Part shown: in pieces, positions 1-10,097 of the stretch
Position numbering within the stretch: position 1 is the stretch's first letter
Layout of the letters: the number at the start of each line of letters is the position of its first letter
NCBI RefSeq assembly: GCF_905147365.1
Contig: NC_056428.1
Coordinates: 36,003,001 to 36,067,000 of the forward strand
From: Aricia agestis
Taxonomy: Eukaryota; Arthropoda; Insecta; Lepidoptera; Lycaenidae
Length of the DNA: 64,000 nt
Reading direction: 5' to 3'
Notes under the pieces: model-generated
Database searches by the model: none
Seen by the model: the letters and a program-made list of their open reading frames with translations, nothing else
Told to the model about the DNA's origin: nothing
Position numbers and translations under genes: made by a program

Positions 1-671
1 AACTGTCTAATTAAGGTATCAGCTCATAGAAGAAAGGCGCGAAAGGGCTTAGATAACTTATTCATTACCACTCGAGGCGAAGTCAAGGCCGCTTCGAGGG
101 CAATTATTGTGGGTTGGTTGAAAGGTCCTTTTAAAAATTTAGTTATATCAATTGTAGTCCAGATTCCATCAGAGCAGCGTTAGCTTCGAATGATTTCGAA
201 AACCTTGTTCCGTTAGATGATATTCTAAGACGGGGGAACTGGAGGGGTTCGGATAATTTTTTCAAACACTATTGCAAGCCAGTAGAAAAACCCCGAACAA
301 AAAATGGGAATATTCTTAATAATGCGTTTAAAGCAATTTAATTCGCCCTTACTAACAATAAGATATTTCAACTTAATTGTGATTTACTGTGATTCAGAAA
401 TTAATAGTTCCTATAGTCTAATTAGATTTTATATAAGGCTGTGTTTTTAAGTTACGTAATTGTTAAGGCCAAGGAGGCTTTTTATGGTGTGCCTAATTTT
501 AATGTAAAAACATTATATTTTTGTTATTTACTTGAATGATCGTCTTATTTTTTATTTTATTTCCTGTGATTCTAGTCCTTTATTACTTCTTTGGTCACAG
601 TACGCTCTCAAGGGGCGCCGGCAGATAATTAAACACATCTCCGAAATGTCAAGCCGAAGGCACAGAACTGA
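1..671. other. No gene seen
   Basis: A+T-rich sequence with one G+C-richer patch near 30-260. No exon with plausible splice sites or recognisable product was found on either strand. Confidence 0.4.
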
Positions 672-997
672 AATACGACCGTTTTCCACCCCAGAGGGAA
701 GAAAACGATTATTTCAGGTCTTGCCGAGGCTTGACCTGAGCAAGTCCTTGCCGGCATTTCGGAAATAGGTACTGACGAAATCGCGCGGCGAGTGCTGCGC
801 CTGCCATGCCCCCCCCCACCCCCCCCGCTTCGCGCGGGGCGATCGTTCCCGCGACCGCAACTCACTCAGGGACCAAATGACGTAAGTAGTAAGCATGTGT
901 GTACTGTTGGGTAACATAGGTTATCTCCGAAAGGTCAAGCCTCGGCAAGACCTGAAATAATCGTTTTCTTCCCTCTGGGGTGGAAAACGGTCGTATT
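672..997. repeat. Foldback element with perfect 66-bp inverted arms
   Basis: Positions 672-737 and 932-997 are exact reverse complements over 66 bases. The 194-base spacer holds a C-tract of about 17 bases near 810, G+C-rich sequence, and a further partial copy of the arm motif near 745-760. Perfect identity of the arms points to a recent origin or gene conversion. Confidence 0.8.
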
Positions 998-1123
998 AAA
1001 ATAAAGGATTGATAAATTCTTCCATGTCTTCAGTAACTCTTACAAAATAAAACAATTATGATTATTCACTGACAAATAAATTAGAAAATAAATTATTGAT
1101 CTTTTTGTAAACTTAGTCATAAC

Positions 1124-2069
1124 AACTAATAGATGACATCACAGAAAACGAACATTACTAATAGTAGACACCAATTAGAACTAATAGTTGACATATAACA
1201 TTACATTACATTTAACATTTTTCCTATTATTAGGTCTTTATTTGCCGTTTTTTCAAAAGATTTCATTTACTTCATCATAATAACTACATGTATATGAAAT
1301 ATTATCCACGTTGTCTCCAGATTCTATCCATTCTTCTTCCATGCTGAAACTATCTTTCCTTTTATATTTTTATTTTTCATATATTTTTTCCTAGCAAATT
1401 TATTAATTTTTTAGTCTTTAGTCTCCACGCTTCTCTTGCCTCTTCTTTTTTCTTCTTTATTTTCTCAGCTCTCCTTTTTCTTCTTTTTACTGCTAAAAAA
1501 GTAAAGCAATCGATTTTTAGATCAGACAAGGTTTAATATGTCAATTTTCAGGTACAGTAGTTTTCATTTGTTAGCTTGTGAATAGAATTATATTTTCAGA
1601 GAATATTAATGATATTTGCAGTAAAATAAACTACAAAATAACTTTAGTATGTATTGCAAAATGATGATATGAGTTCCATGTCATCTATTAGGTTTTTTAA
1701 CATTTTCAAGAACTAATAGTAGACACCCTTTATATTGTTAGGGAAAATGGTTAAAAAATCATAAATAAACATTAATTAGTGTAAACAACATGACCATTAA
1801 ACCAAATCAATAGAAATTACAAAAAATCAAATAAATGTATTCAAAACTTACGTGCAAAATTTCGCCTTCCTTAACCTATTTGCTAAGAAACTGCCGAGCG
1901 CGAGTTGACGCGGTCACATTTTTTACGAAAACTGATCCCATTTTAAAATTTTGTTATTTTTTCACGTCAACAGATAGCTTGAGAAGCTTATAAAATTTAT
2001 AGTGTTGAGAAAAAATTAGACTTATTCTTATTTTTATGGTATTTTTGTCGTAAGTGTCATCTATTAGTT
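1124..2069. repeat. Region with six copies of an AACTAATAG(A/T)NGACA motif
   Basis: The motif occurs at 1124, 1158, 1179 and 1711 on the plus strand and at 1678 and 2055 on the minus strand. The outer copies at 1124 and 2055 are inverted and could be terminal repeats of an A+T-rich element of about 945 bases. No ORF is recognisable inside. Confidence 0.4.
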
Positions 2070-2098
2070 CCGAGTCTACCATTAGTGCTCTTACCTTA

Positions 2099-2749
2099 AA
2101 GGCGCCACTCACACACCTGCCGCAGGGGCAATCTAGGGTGCATGGCGGTTGTGGCGATATCGGGAGTATCTCTACACACTTGCCTGCCGTGCAGTGTTTC
2201 GGAGTAAGCTGAGCTGAGCACACGTATTGAGAATGGCACCCGTATTATCGACCAATCAAAAGATTGGAGTAGCCTTGCCGCTTTCTGTGGTGCTACCTCA
2301 AAAAAAAAGGAAAAGGAGATACTGGGTGAAGAAATGGCTACTGAAAAGAAGTGAGTTATGCCACATGAATATTATAAAAGAACTGGAAGTAGATGACTTC
2401 AATAACTTTTTACGGATGGATTTTGACTCTTTTGAAGAGCTTCTTGCAATGGTGGCACCATTTATAGAAAAAAAAAATACATACATGATGCGCTAGAGAA
2501 CGATTAATGATTCCTGAGACTTGTTGAAACTGACTGAGAAATTGCCCCAATTGCGCTACACACGCAGCGACGGCAGGGACGACTTAGGGATCAAGGATGG
2601 TCTCGCGCCCCTGCCGCCCTGCCGCAGGGCCAATCTTCTAAATTGCCCCTGCATACCTTCACACATCACAATGAAGGATGCAATTAAGGGTCATCCCCAC
2701 TCCTACACCTTAGATTGCCCCTGCGGCAGATGTGTGAGTAGGGCGCTAT
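2099..2749 (+). mobile_element. PIF/Harbinger-type element, internally deleted
   Basis: Left 2101-2140 and right 2706-2748 are inverted copies sharing the core CTGCCGCAGGGGCAATCTA with a few mismatches. Between them lies the start of a Harbinger transposase and a degenerate internal copy of the terminal motif near 2600-2640. The element is too short to be autonomous. Confidence 0.65.
2233..2496 (+). pseudogene. Truncated PIF/Harbinger transposase (HARBI1-like) N-terminus
   Basis: From the ATG at 2233 the frame reads 87 residues to TAG at 2494-2496, including RRYWVKKWLLKRSELCHMN and DDFNNFLRMDFDSFEELLAM. That is the usual N-terminal pattern of Harbinger nucleases (RRxWVRPWLxRR, then NFLRMxxxxFExLLxxV). 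The nuclease domain with its DDE residues is missing; downstream sequence is degenerate with stops. A relic. Confidence 0.7.
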
Positions 2750-3198
2750 TCATTTATTACATATAAATAATATTTAATTGCTTGAACTGAAAAGGTTTTA
2801 AAGACAGGCGAGCAAAAACTACTTTTATTTTTTAAATCAGGCCTTTTTCTCTGATACTTCGTAAATGCATCAGAAATGTTCCGGGAATATTATTTTATTT
2901 CAAACGCAATCGACAGCTGAATGTCGGTGAAAAATCAAAGGTATTTTGTTATTACTTTCCATATTTTGTAAAGCTGTTTAACGCCTACAAGACACGCGGG
3001 AAAAAACGACCTTAAAGCTTAGACGGATTCCTGCGAAATTTTCTTATAAGAGGATTAATGTAATAATTATCGTCTACGGACTATAATATTTTACCGGGCA
3101 ACCAGTCGCTGTTACTAACAAAATGTATAGAAAAATAAACCAAACGGACACGGGAATAACCTTAACCTTCTACCTACCAATGTGAAAATACTTTAGGG

Positions 3199-3837
3199 CA
3201 GGGGTTCCCAATCTTTTTCAGCCTGCCACGCAGTTACACGTTCAATATTTTATCACGGCGCCCTTCTTTGCCTAGCTATTACAAAAAGATTCATAAATAA
3301 ATACCTTTAGTAATTATTATAGTTAGGTTAAGGGGGCGACTAACCCTAAAATGTCGATTTTATAATTCATTTTTATACTTGAAAATAAGCATGGGCAAAT
3401 TCATAAAAACGCTGGGGCGCTTGCCCATATTAATCACAAAAAAAAGTTTTGCTCCGCCGGCTGCTACTTTTATAGCGAACTCTATATACACCCTAAAGCA
3501 GGGGTTCCCAATCTTTTTCAGCCTGCGGCGCACTTACATATTGATATTTTATCACGGTGCCCTACTCTACTAGCTATTACAATAATTACAAAAATATACA
3601 TAAATAAACACCTTTAATAATTATTAAGTATAGTTAAGTTAAGCAAATAAATAATAATAAACAAATATTTAATCATCTGTCTGCTTTGTATAATAATTCA
3701 TATTAAGTACTTATAATTTTATTTAATAATATTTGTGGTTATGGATAATGTTGGAGAATTGACTCACGGGCCACGGCACCCCTCTTGCCTTTCCACGGCG
3801 CACCAGGGCGCCGCGGTGCACAGTTTGGGAACCCCTG
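3199..3837. mobile_element. hAT-type elements with CAGGGGTTCCCAA ends
   Basis: Two left ends (3199 and 3499, CAGGGGTTCCCAA) precede one right end (to 3837, TTGGGAACCCCTG). The unit 3499-3837 is a complete short non-autonomous element; 3199-3498 is a related, truncated copy. The ends match the CAGNGGTTCCCAA type of hAT transposons. No transposase is present. Confidence 0.65.
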
Positions 3838-4070
3838 GCCTAAGTATTATCACTTTGTTTTGTTGCACCCTGTACAGACTAGTTGCCATGGTATCCCTAA
3901 TCCCGGTGAAATAAAGCCCTCAGGGAAATTTCAGATGACACGCATTTTGATATCGCGCATTTTCACTATTTCGGACTAGTTCACTAGTTCGCTATTTCGG
4001 ACCACAAATGTTTCGGACCCTGTAATATGAAACACCCAAGTACTGAATAATGAGACCTTATTGATTTCAG

Positions 4071-4266
4071 TAAATCGGAACTCAATTGGGAAGAATGGAA
4101 AACATTTTTGGATAACTTAATCGAGTTGAAGGGTTTGGACGGGGAGGAAATAAAGGAAATACTGACCAACTGCGGCTTGCCAGGTCAATCACCGGTCGTG
4201 GTGCCGCAGTATAGAGACTTCTTCCTAACATACAAACCCAAGGAAAAGGGCTTGATTTTGGGCTGA
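4071..4266 (+). CDS. Terminal coding exon of an unrecognised gene
   Basis: The exon opens after a TTTCAG acceptor (ag at 4069-4070) in phase 2: its first base completes a codon. It then reads 64 residues, beginning KSELNWEEWK and ending KPKEKGLILG, to a TGA at 4264-4266. The frame is blocked by stops just upstream of the acceptor, so an acceptor here is needed. The peptide is charged and soluble, with no cysteine pair or membrane segment (for example IELKGLDGEEIKEILTNCGL). An AATAAA follows 13 bases after the stop, as expected for a last exon. I do not recognise the family. The earlier exons should lie on the plus strand before this one, but 1-4070 is dominated by repeats and none was identified. 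Confidence 0.55.
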
Positions 4267-4278
4267 AATGTGGTGGCT

Positions 4279-4284
4279 AATAAA
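4279..4284 (+). promoter_or_regulatory. Poly(A) signal AATAAA
   Basis: A canonical AATAAA lies 13 bases after the stop of the exon ending at 4266. This would give an extremely short 3' untranslated region and supports that exon being terminal. Confidence 0.5.
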
Positions 4285-5190
4285 TTTTTGTTGTAATTTG
4301 TGTTTTGATTTGTAGACTACCTATTTTTTATTTTGATTCCAAGTATGAAGAGTACTGTTATAATAATACTATATAAAAATACATTGTAGGTACATCGCTA
4401 CGTCCTTATAACCATTACATGATAGAAATTAGTAGGACTATGCTGGTAGAGGCATGGCGAACCTACATTTTCGGAATAAATTTTCAGATTAGTCATAAAA
4501 GTTCATTCAATAATTTTTGTGATCCGATGCGTACCTATTTCAAAATTCGCTTAATTTGGTGCCTACTATGTAGAGTTGGAACTAAAAGTTTAATCCTTCA
4601 TTGTTGGTTAAAATAATTTCGTTACTAGTTTTGTGAGCAGTGGCGTGCTTTAAATTTTATTTCGCGTGCCATTGGTGGCACACCTCTGCTATTCCTCTAC
4701 TACTAGTTTTAAGAAAAAAATCAACACATTGCACTTCAATAGTACCGCCATATTAAGTGAAAACAAATATCAAAGAAGCAGAAATATAATATTTTGTTAC
4801 GCTCTCGAAAAAGGAGGATACTCTTCTTACTCTACTTCCTGCTCTACCATCCCTCCGTATTACGAATTTTTAATCAGGTCAATTATTTCTACTTTTGTCG
4901 ACACCTGCGGAGTGCTAATAATTGTTTTTCCCTTTTAATTTATTTGGACGCACTAAACATAATATAGAAAGCGTCCAATCTATGTTTTTCACTGCGTGGT
5001 AACTGGTAATCGGATGACAAAGCCCACGTAAATCCTTGCCACCCTATACAGGGAGGCAATTACGTAATTAATATTGCTATATTAACTACGATAAAACTAA
5101 AATGGATTCTTTTTTGTCTTTTTAAGTTAGCTTACAATGTAAGTACATAATATTAGGAATAATCCTACATTGGGCCCCAATGTAGGATTG
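4285..5190. other. No gene seen; A+T-rich gap
   Basis: Several short ORFs occur, but none has splice sites, motif or composition suggesting a gene. Presumed intergenic space between the unknown gene and the receptor. Confidence 0.35.
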
Positions 5191-5199
5191 TTCCTAACC

Positions 5200-5400
5200 G
5201 ATTCAGTGCGGATGACACGGGAGCCGTGTCATACATGTTTTTAACGTGTGGCGTATGACACGTGAGCCGTGTCATTTAAAAAACGCTTGTATCTCCCTCA
5301 AATTACACTTTAGAAGGTTCTACTCTGAACAAAATGATCTTAATTTTCCACGTAAAACAAGGATATAGGCTTCGCCTCTGAATATTCTGTGAATTGAAAA
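5200..5400. repeat. Dispersed repeat, copy 1 (GACACGTGAGCCGTGTCAT motif)
   Basis: This shares about 200 bases with 6974-7170 in direct orientation, including GCGTATGACACGTGAGCC, TGTATCTCCCTCAAA and CTGAATATTCTGTGAATTG. The local motif is itself palindromic (GACACG...CGTGTC). Family not identified. Confidence 0.6.
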
Positions 5401-5817
5401 TTATTATTTTTTAACAAAAAATTAAAACCGACTTCCAAGGTAAAAACAAAAGTAATATTCTTAAACATAATCTAAAAAGAATCAAATAATTATTATTCCT
5501 TATTATAGTGCCGTCTTCAGACTTCGCCTAAACCTCAACTATTTCTGTACTCAATCTTCATGCTTTTGAAGTCGGTACCAGCTTACCTTAGCGTAAGTTC
5601 TATGTCAAGAATCTCAGAACTTTTCCGGGCTGGTAGCGACTTCAAAAGTACGAAGATTGAGTACAAAAATACTCGTAGTTGAGGTTTAGGCGAAGTCTGA
5701 AGACGGCACTATAATAAGGAATAATAATTATTTGATTCTTTTTAGATTATGTTTAAGAATATTACTTTTGTTTTTACCTTGGAAGTCGGTTTTAATTTTT
5801 TGTTAAAAAATAATAAT
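5401..5817. repeat. Foldback: inverted copies of the AAAACCGACTTCCAAGG repeat
   Basis: 5401-5583 and about 5637-5817 are near-perfect inverted copies of about 180 bases around a 50-base spacer. A single, more diverged copy lies at 49000-49265. The transcript of this region would form a very long hairpin. Confidence 0.75.
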
Positions 5818-5896
5818 TTTACCCTTTTTAGTTACCTATGAGACCACGAGGCTATATTACTTATAGCACGTTGTCTTAGAGTTGTACATATTATTA

Positions 5897-6570
5897 CTAG
5901 CGGTCGCCCGCGGCTCCGCCCGCGTGGATGTCGGTTACGGCTGCATAAAGACTCGGTCAGCAAAATGATTCCCAGATCAATTCACAGACTCCAACACTGA
6001 CATCGACGACGCGGACGCAGTCATTATCCGAAGGGATGCATATAGTGCACACTGCACAGATTGTCTTCCTCCCGCACACACATCCCCGCTTGGTGACGCC
6101 CACTATCGTTATATTTTAATTTTGCCATAATTTCAAAACTAAACGTCAAATTTTAATCATTTAAAGACCAAATATTATCTACATAAACTGTACTTAGTGA
6201 CGAAATAATTTATTTTCATAAGGATTAATAGCATAAGTAAAAAATGTAGTCCAAAAAAAATTCAAGATTTTTAAATAAAAAAATGGTTATTGTGCCTCAC
6301 TCGACATAGATAAGTATAGTGTGTCGCGGACTTTTTTGTATATATTTATAAGATCTACAATTACTTATAACATTTATGGTTCTATCTTTTATAGTTTCGG
6401 CAGCGTTTGCGTACGCTATATATAAGTAATAAGTAACTTTTCTGGTTGATTTTACACCTGGCGTCCGAAAAACCCAAATATCTAACGAAACCCAATTTTT
6501 TCCAAAATAAAATTTTGCCTATATTCAGCAGAAATAATGTAGAATCCATTGGCTTTTGCTTGGAGTAGCT
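5897..6570 (-). mobile_element. Helitron family A, truncated, minus orientation
   Basis: On the minus strand the element ends with a G+C-rich hairpin (CGCGGGCGGAGCCGCGGGC) then CTAG, followed by a T: the classic Helitron 3' end. The body from about 6240 matches 51080-51360. The 5' end is lost. Right boundary is approximate. Confidence 0.6.
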
Positions 6571-6973
6571 TAAATAAAGCCAAAATCCTCGAACTTGTAT
6601 CTATAAGGATTCAAAAGTTCTGTTGGGTACCTTCGGAACCAGGGTACATCCTGGTGCAAAATCTTACTTTTTGGTAGTATATGCCTAAAACACTTCTGAA
6701 AAAATCAAAATCACTATATGTTTCCATATAAATTTTGAGGAGTTCCCTCGATTACTCATGGATCCCATCATCAGGTCACCACTTTTATGAACATGGTCCC
6801 AAATTCGAGTCAAACCCTAAACAACACAAAAAGAATTTTGTGAATCTGACCACAAACGGCTGAGTTATCGTTGAACATACATAAAAAAAAACATACAGCC
6901 GAACGTATTACCTCCTCCTTTTTGGAAATCGGTCAAAAAGTGGAGGCCGTCAACCTTTTTTAAAAGGTGCATT

Positions 6974-7260
6974 CATTGCGGATTACACGGCAGCCGCGTC
7001 TTATGGGTTTTTAACGTGTGGCGTATGACACGTGAGCCGTGTCATCTAGAAAGCGATTGTATCTCCCTCAAACTACAGTTTTTACTCCAAACAAAACCGT
7101 CTTAAATTTCCACGCAATAATACAAGCCTATAGGCTTCGTTTCTGAATATTCTGTGAATTGAAAAAAGTATTCATAGGTCCGCCGGACCCCCGCCGGGTC
7201 GCACTCTGTTCATACATTTTGTTGTGGACCCCGCATGCTATCAGAATTCTGACGTGTCAA
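6974..7260. repeat. Dispersed repeat, copy 2, joined to another repeat
   Basis: 6974-7170 is the second copy of the 5200-5400 repeat. It runs into a second repeat at 7222-7257 whose core (GACCCCGCATGCTA, CAGAATTCTGACGT) recurs at 15903-15932. Confidence 0.5.
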
Positions 7261-7531
7261 AATGTATTTTTCTTCTTTTTGTCCAACTCTGCGACATCGA
7301 CCCTCTTAATTAGGCCTTCAGGCCCATTTTGGAAAAGGCCGATCTAGATCTTAGAATATAATGACAATAAAATATCGAATATTATTAGTGTTTTCATTTT
7401 TGGTTTATGGCTCACAATGCACAAGGGGGCTACGGCCTACGACACTGTTACTGTACGGCGTAGCGCTACAATGTACCATCGAAGAAATGAATTAACAGGC
7501 AGTTGACGAACCTTATGCAAATTATGGTGCT

Positions 7532-7632
7532 GGGGGCCTATTATGAGCTCTTAAATCCATTCACTTTACGTCCTTATACAGTCAGTATAAGGACGTAAAG
7601 TGAATGGATTTAAGAGCTCATAATAGGCCCCC
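7532..7632. repeat. Perfect 48-bp hairpin
   Basis: 7532-7579 and 7585-7632 are exact reverse complements with a 5-base loop. The arms start GGGGGCCTATTATGAG and end GTCCTTATAC. This is too long and too perfect for a typical terminator or miRNA precursor. Confidence 0.85.
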
Positions 7633-7960
7633 TGTAATGTATTATGTAACGTTACAGAGTCGAGCATTGTAATGCGCACCTTGTAATGATACAACACCGA
7701 GCATTACAATGCGCACCTTGTAATGACACAGTGTGTTATATCTTGATACAACTTGTAACATCAACAAGCTATATTATGGAATGCTCAAAGTCGAACATTA
7801 CACTACACTACGTTACATTACACGCGAAAGCTTGTCAGTCAGGGAGATAGTATTGTAATATAATACTCAAAGTCGAATCTTTAATGTTACATTACACGTG
7901 TAATGTAATGCTCAAAAATGAATCTATAATGTTATATTACAAGTGAATGCTCGTGGTGAG
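7633..7960. repeat. TAATG/CATTA-rich degenerate tract
   Basis: Dozens of TAATG, CATTA and GTAATGT motifs alternate, with longer near-repeats such as CGAGCATT(G/A)(T/C)AATGCGCACCTTGTAATGA (two copies at 7662 and 7698) and two CTCAAAGTCGAA blocks. It resembles an old minisatellite or the inside of an element with many sub-terminal repeats. Confidence 0.5.
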
Positions 7961-8390
7961 GGAGTACCTTCAGATCGCATCAATGCCTATGAATCAACTT
8001 CTTTGAACCTATCACTTGTGCAGAGTACTACTTAGTACGTTGTAGCACCACGGTCTACGGTACAGCTGCTACAGAAAAAGTTAAAAGGTTAACAATTTTT
8101 AACCCAGATAAATTATAAAATTCAACTGAATGGAACTTATTAAATAATTTATGTGTCGATTAATATAGTTATATATCATATAATATCGGTATTTGTAAAT
8201 TTCTTTGAAATTAAATATAACTGCAATATTAAAGGAAAATGGTAGTTCAGACTGGTTTTGTGATAACATCAAATTACATTGATTTGTTTAACATCAAATT
8301 CTTAACTTTTATAACTGAGAAGTCTATTATGATGTCATATAAATTTTACCAATTTTACAGCAATAAAATTGAAAAAAATTTGGCTATTAC

Positions 8391-9472
8391 AGAAGGAGGG
8401 GCATTTCGTACCCACCAATGTAGCACGTTGAGACATATACCAAATGAAAGGGCTTGAAAAGTTGAACATTTTATTGTATGACGAAAAATCTCTAAACCAT
8501 GGGAGAAAAAAGTTAATGAGGGTAGAAGGTAAGAAAAAAATCACAAAAAAACATCATGTATTATTGCATCAATTTATAGTGTTGCTGGTAAGGAATCATT
8601 TCTGGAGAGTAATCGTATATAATATGACAAATATAAGGAAAGTGTTATATTTTAGTAATAAGTATATTGTTTCTTATTTTTAAGAAATGTATGGGTAAAC
8701 AAAAAAACCTTAAAAATCTAACATACTTAATAATCTAACAGTACATTGTTAGGTACTTTGGAAAAATTGTTTATTAGCAATACTAGCGAATGGCAAGCAA
8801 TAATACAGGGTGTTTATTTTTCCTAAGCAATAAAAAAACAACCTATATTATCGCACCATGCGATAGTATTGATGCGATAAAAATTTATCCAAAGTGATAA
8901 TTAACGAAAAAATCAGGCAAAGGTTCGACATTCAGCATTTCATTGTTTTCTCATACATTTCTGTGAAATATTAAGCAATATATCGAAATACAACACTTTC
9001 CTTGAGTTTGCTATATATGATTACTTTTAACAAATTGTTCCTTACTAATTATATCAACACTACAAATTAATTCAATACAGAATGTTATTTTTTCATTTTC
9101 GGGAAAAAATTAAACAATCTGTAGTGCCATTCGCTAGTATTGCTAATTATAAAACATTTCTCCAAAGTGATTAAAAATCCAGAAAAGGTCAGATAGAACC
9201 TTAAAAAGGTTTTATTGTTTTCTCATACATTTCTTTAAAATATGAAAGAATATACTAAAATATAACACTTTCCTTATTTTTATCATATACAATTACTTTC
9301 CAGAAATGATTCCTTAACAGCACCACTATAAATTGATGCAAGGATTTTATATACAACATTTTATATACATACAAGAAAATGTACAGATTTTCAAGCCCTT
9401 TCATTTGATATAATAAAGGTCTCAACGTGATACAGCTTGGGTACGGGTTCCATACAAAAATGCCCCTTCTTC
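8391..9472. repeat. Large imperfect foldback element (about 1.1 kb)
   Basis: The left end (AGAAGGAGGGGCATTTCGTA at 8391) and right end (to 9472) are inverted, with matching inner segments: 8444-8700 against about 9180-9410. A further copy of part of the arm is at 8940-9140. Arms are diverged, suggesting an older insertion. It lies upstream of the first receptor exon found. Confidence 0.55.
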
Positions 9473-9701
9473 TTTCACTCTAAAAACAATCTAGTCGCTC
9501 GCACACAAACACCGTGCCGAAGTCTGCCGAACTGAAACGACATTAGAATAATGTTAGGTGTTTTTCGTTACAGAATTTCTTGATCTGGTTGCCGCTCAAT
9601 TTCCGCGATAAAAGCTATGCAATAGGTTAAAAATCGGTCTAACACAAATACTGCAGTAACGAATTCTCGCACTCTAACAAAATTACCTTTTTTTACCACA
9701 G
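9473..9701. other. No exon seen before the first receptor exon
   Basis: Searched for the missing signal-peptide exon. No ATG-led hydrophobic stretch with a phase-2 donor was found here or clearly in 4285-9472. Confidence 0.35.
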
Positions 9702-9812
9702 ATGCAGTGTTCTGCAATGCCACATTCGACAGCTATCTCTGTTGGCCGCCGACGAGGGTAAACACGGTTATACACCAGAGCTGTCCCAGAGTACGACTCA
9801 GTGATCCCTCCA
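9702..9812 (+). CDS. Pdfr: PDF receptor-like exon: first ectodomain segment in window
   Basis: The acceptor TTTTTACCACAG ends at 9701 and the donor is A|GTAAGT at 9813. Two bases finish a codon, then the frame reads AVFCNATFDSYLCWPPT and ends in phase 1. CxxxxD and CWPPT are the hormone-binding-domain signature of class B receptors. The exon cannot be first, because it opens mid-codon and lacks a signal peptide. Confidence 0.82.
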
Positions 9813-10062
9813 GTAAGTTTTTGACCGACTTAAAAAAATTAGGTTATCAATTCGACCCGTATGTAATATTTACAGTATTGCCTTGCAGTTTTCATATATT
9901 ATGTTAGTTTATATCATCTGAATCAATGTGCTAAATTTCTATATGTAATGTATGTTTATGTTTATTATCTATGTATATTGTATGCAGTACTATGTTAAAT
10001 TGTGTTTAATTAACCCCCGACAAAAAAGAGGGGTGTTATAAGTTTGATGTGTCAGTCTGTCG

Positions 10063-10097
<35 letters not shown>

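Larger units (their letters stand above)
7492..8008. repeat. Split copy of the GGCAGTTGACGGACC terminal-repeat family
   Basis: AACAGGCAGTTGACGAACC at about 7493 and CCTATGAATCAACTTC at about 7988 correspond to the two ends of a short element found nearly intact at 29485, 30190 and 30930. Here the ends are about 500 bases apart, with a hairpin and a TAATG-rich tract between them. Confidence 0.4.

Noticed and set aside
629..917. Overlapping minus-strand ORFs of 78 and 67 residues
   Set aside because: They lie in the arms and G+C-rich core of the foldback element and resemble no protein.
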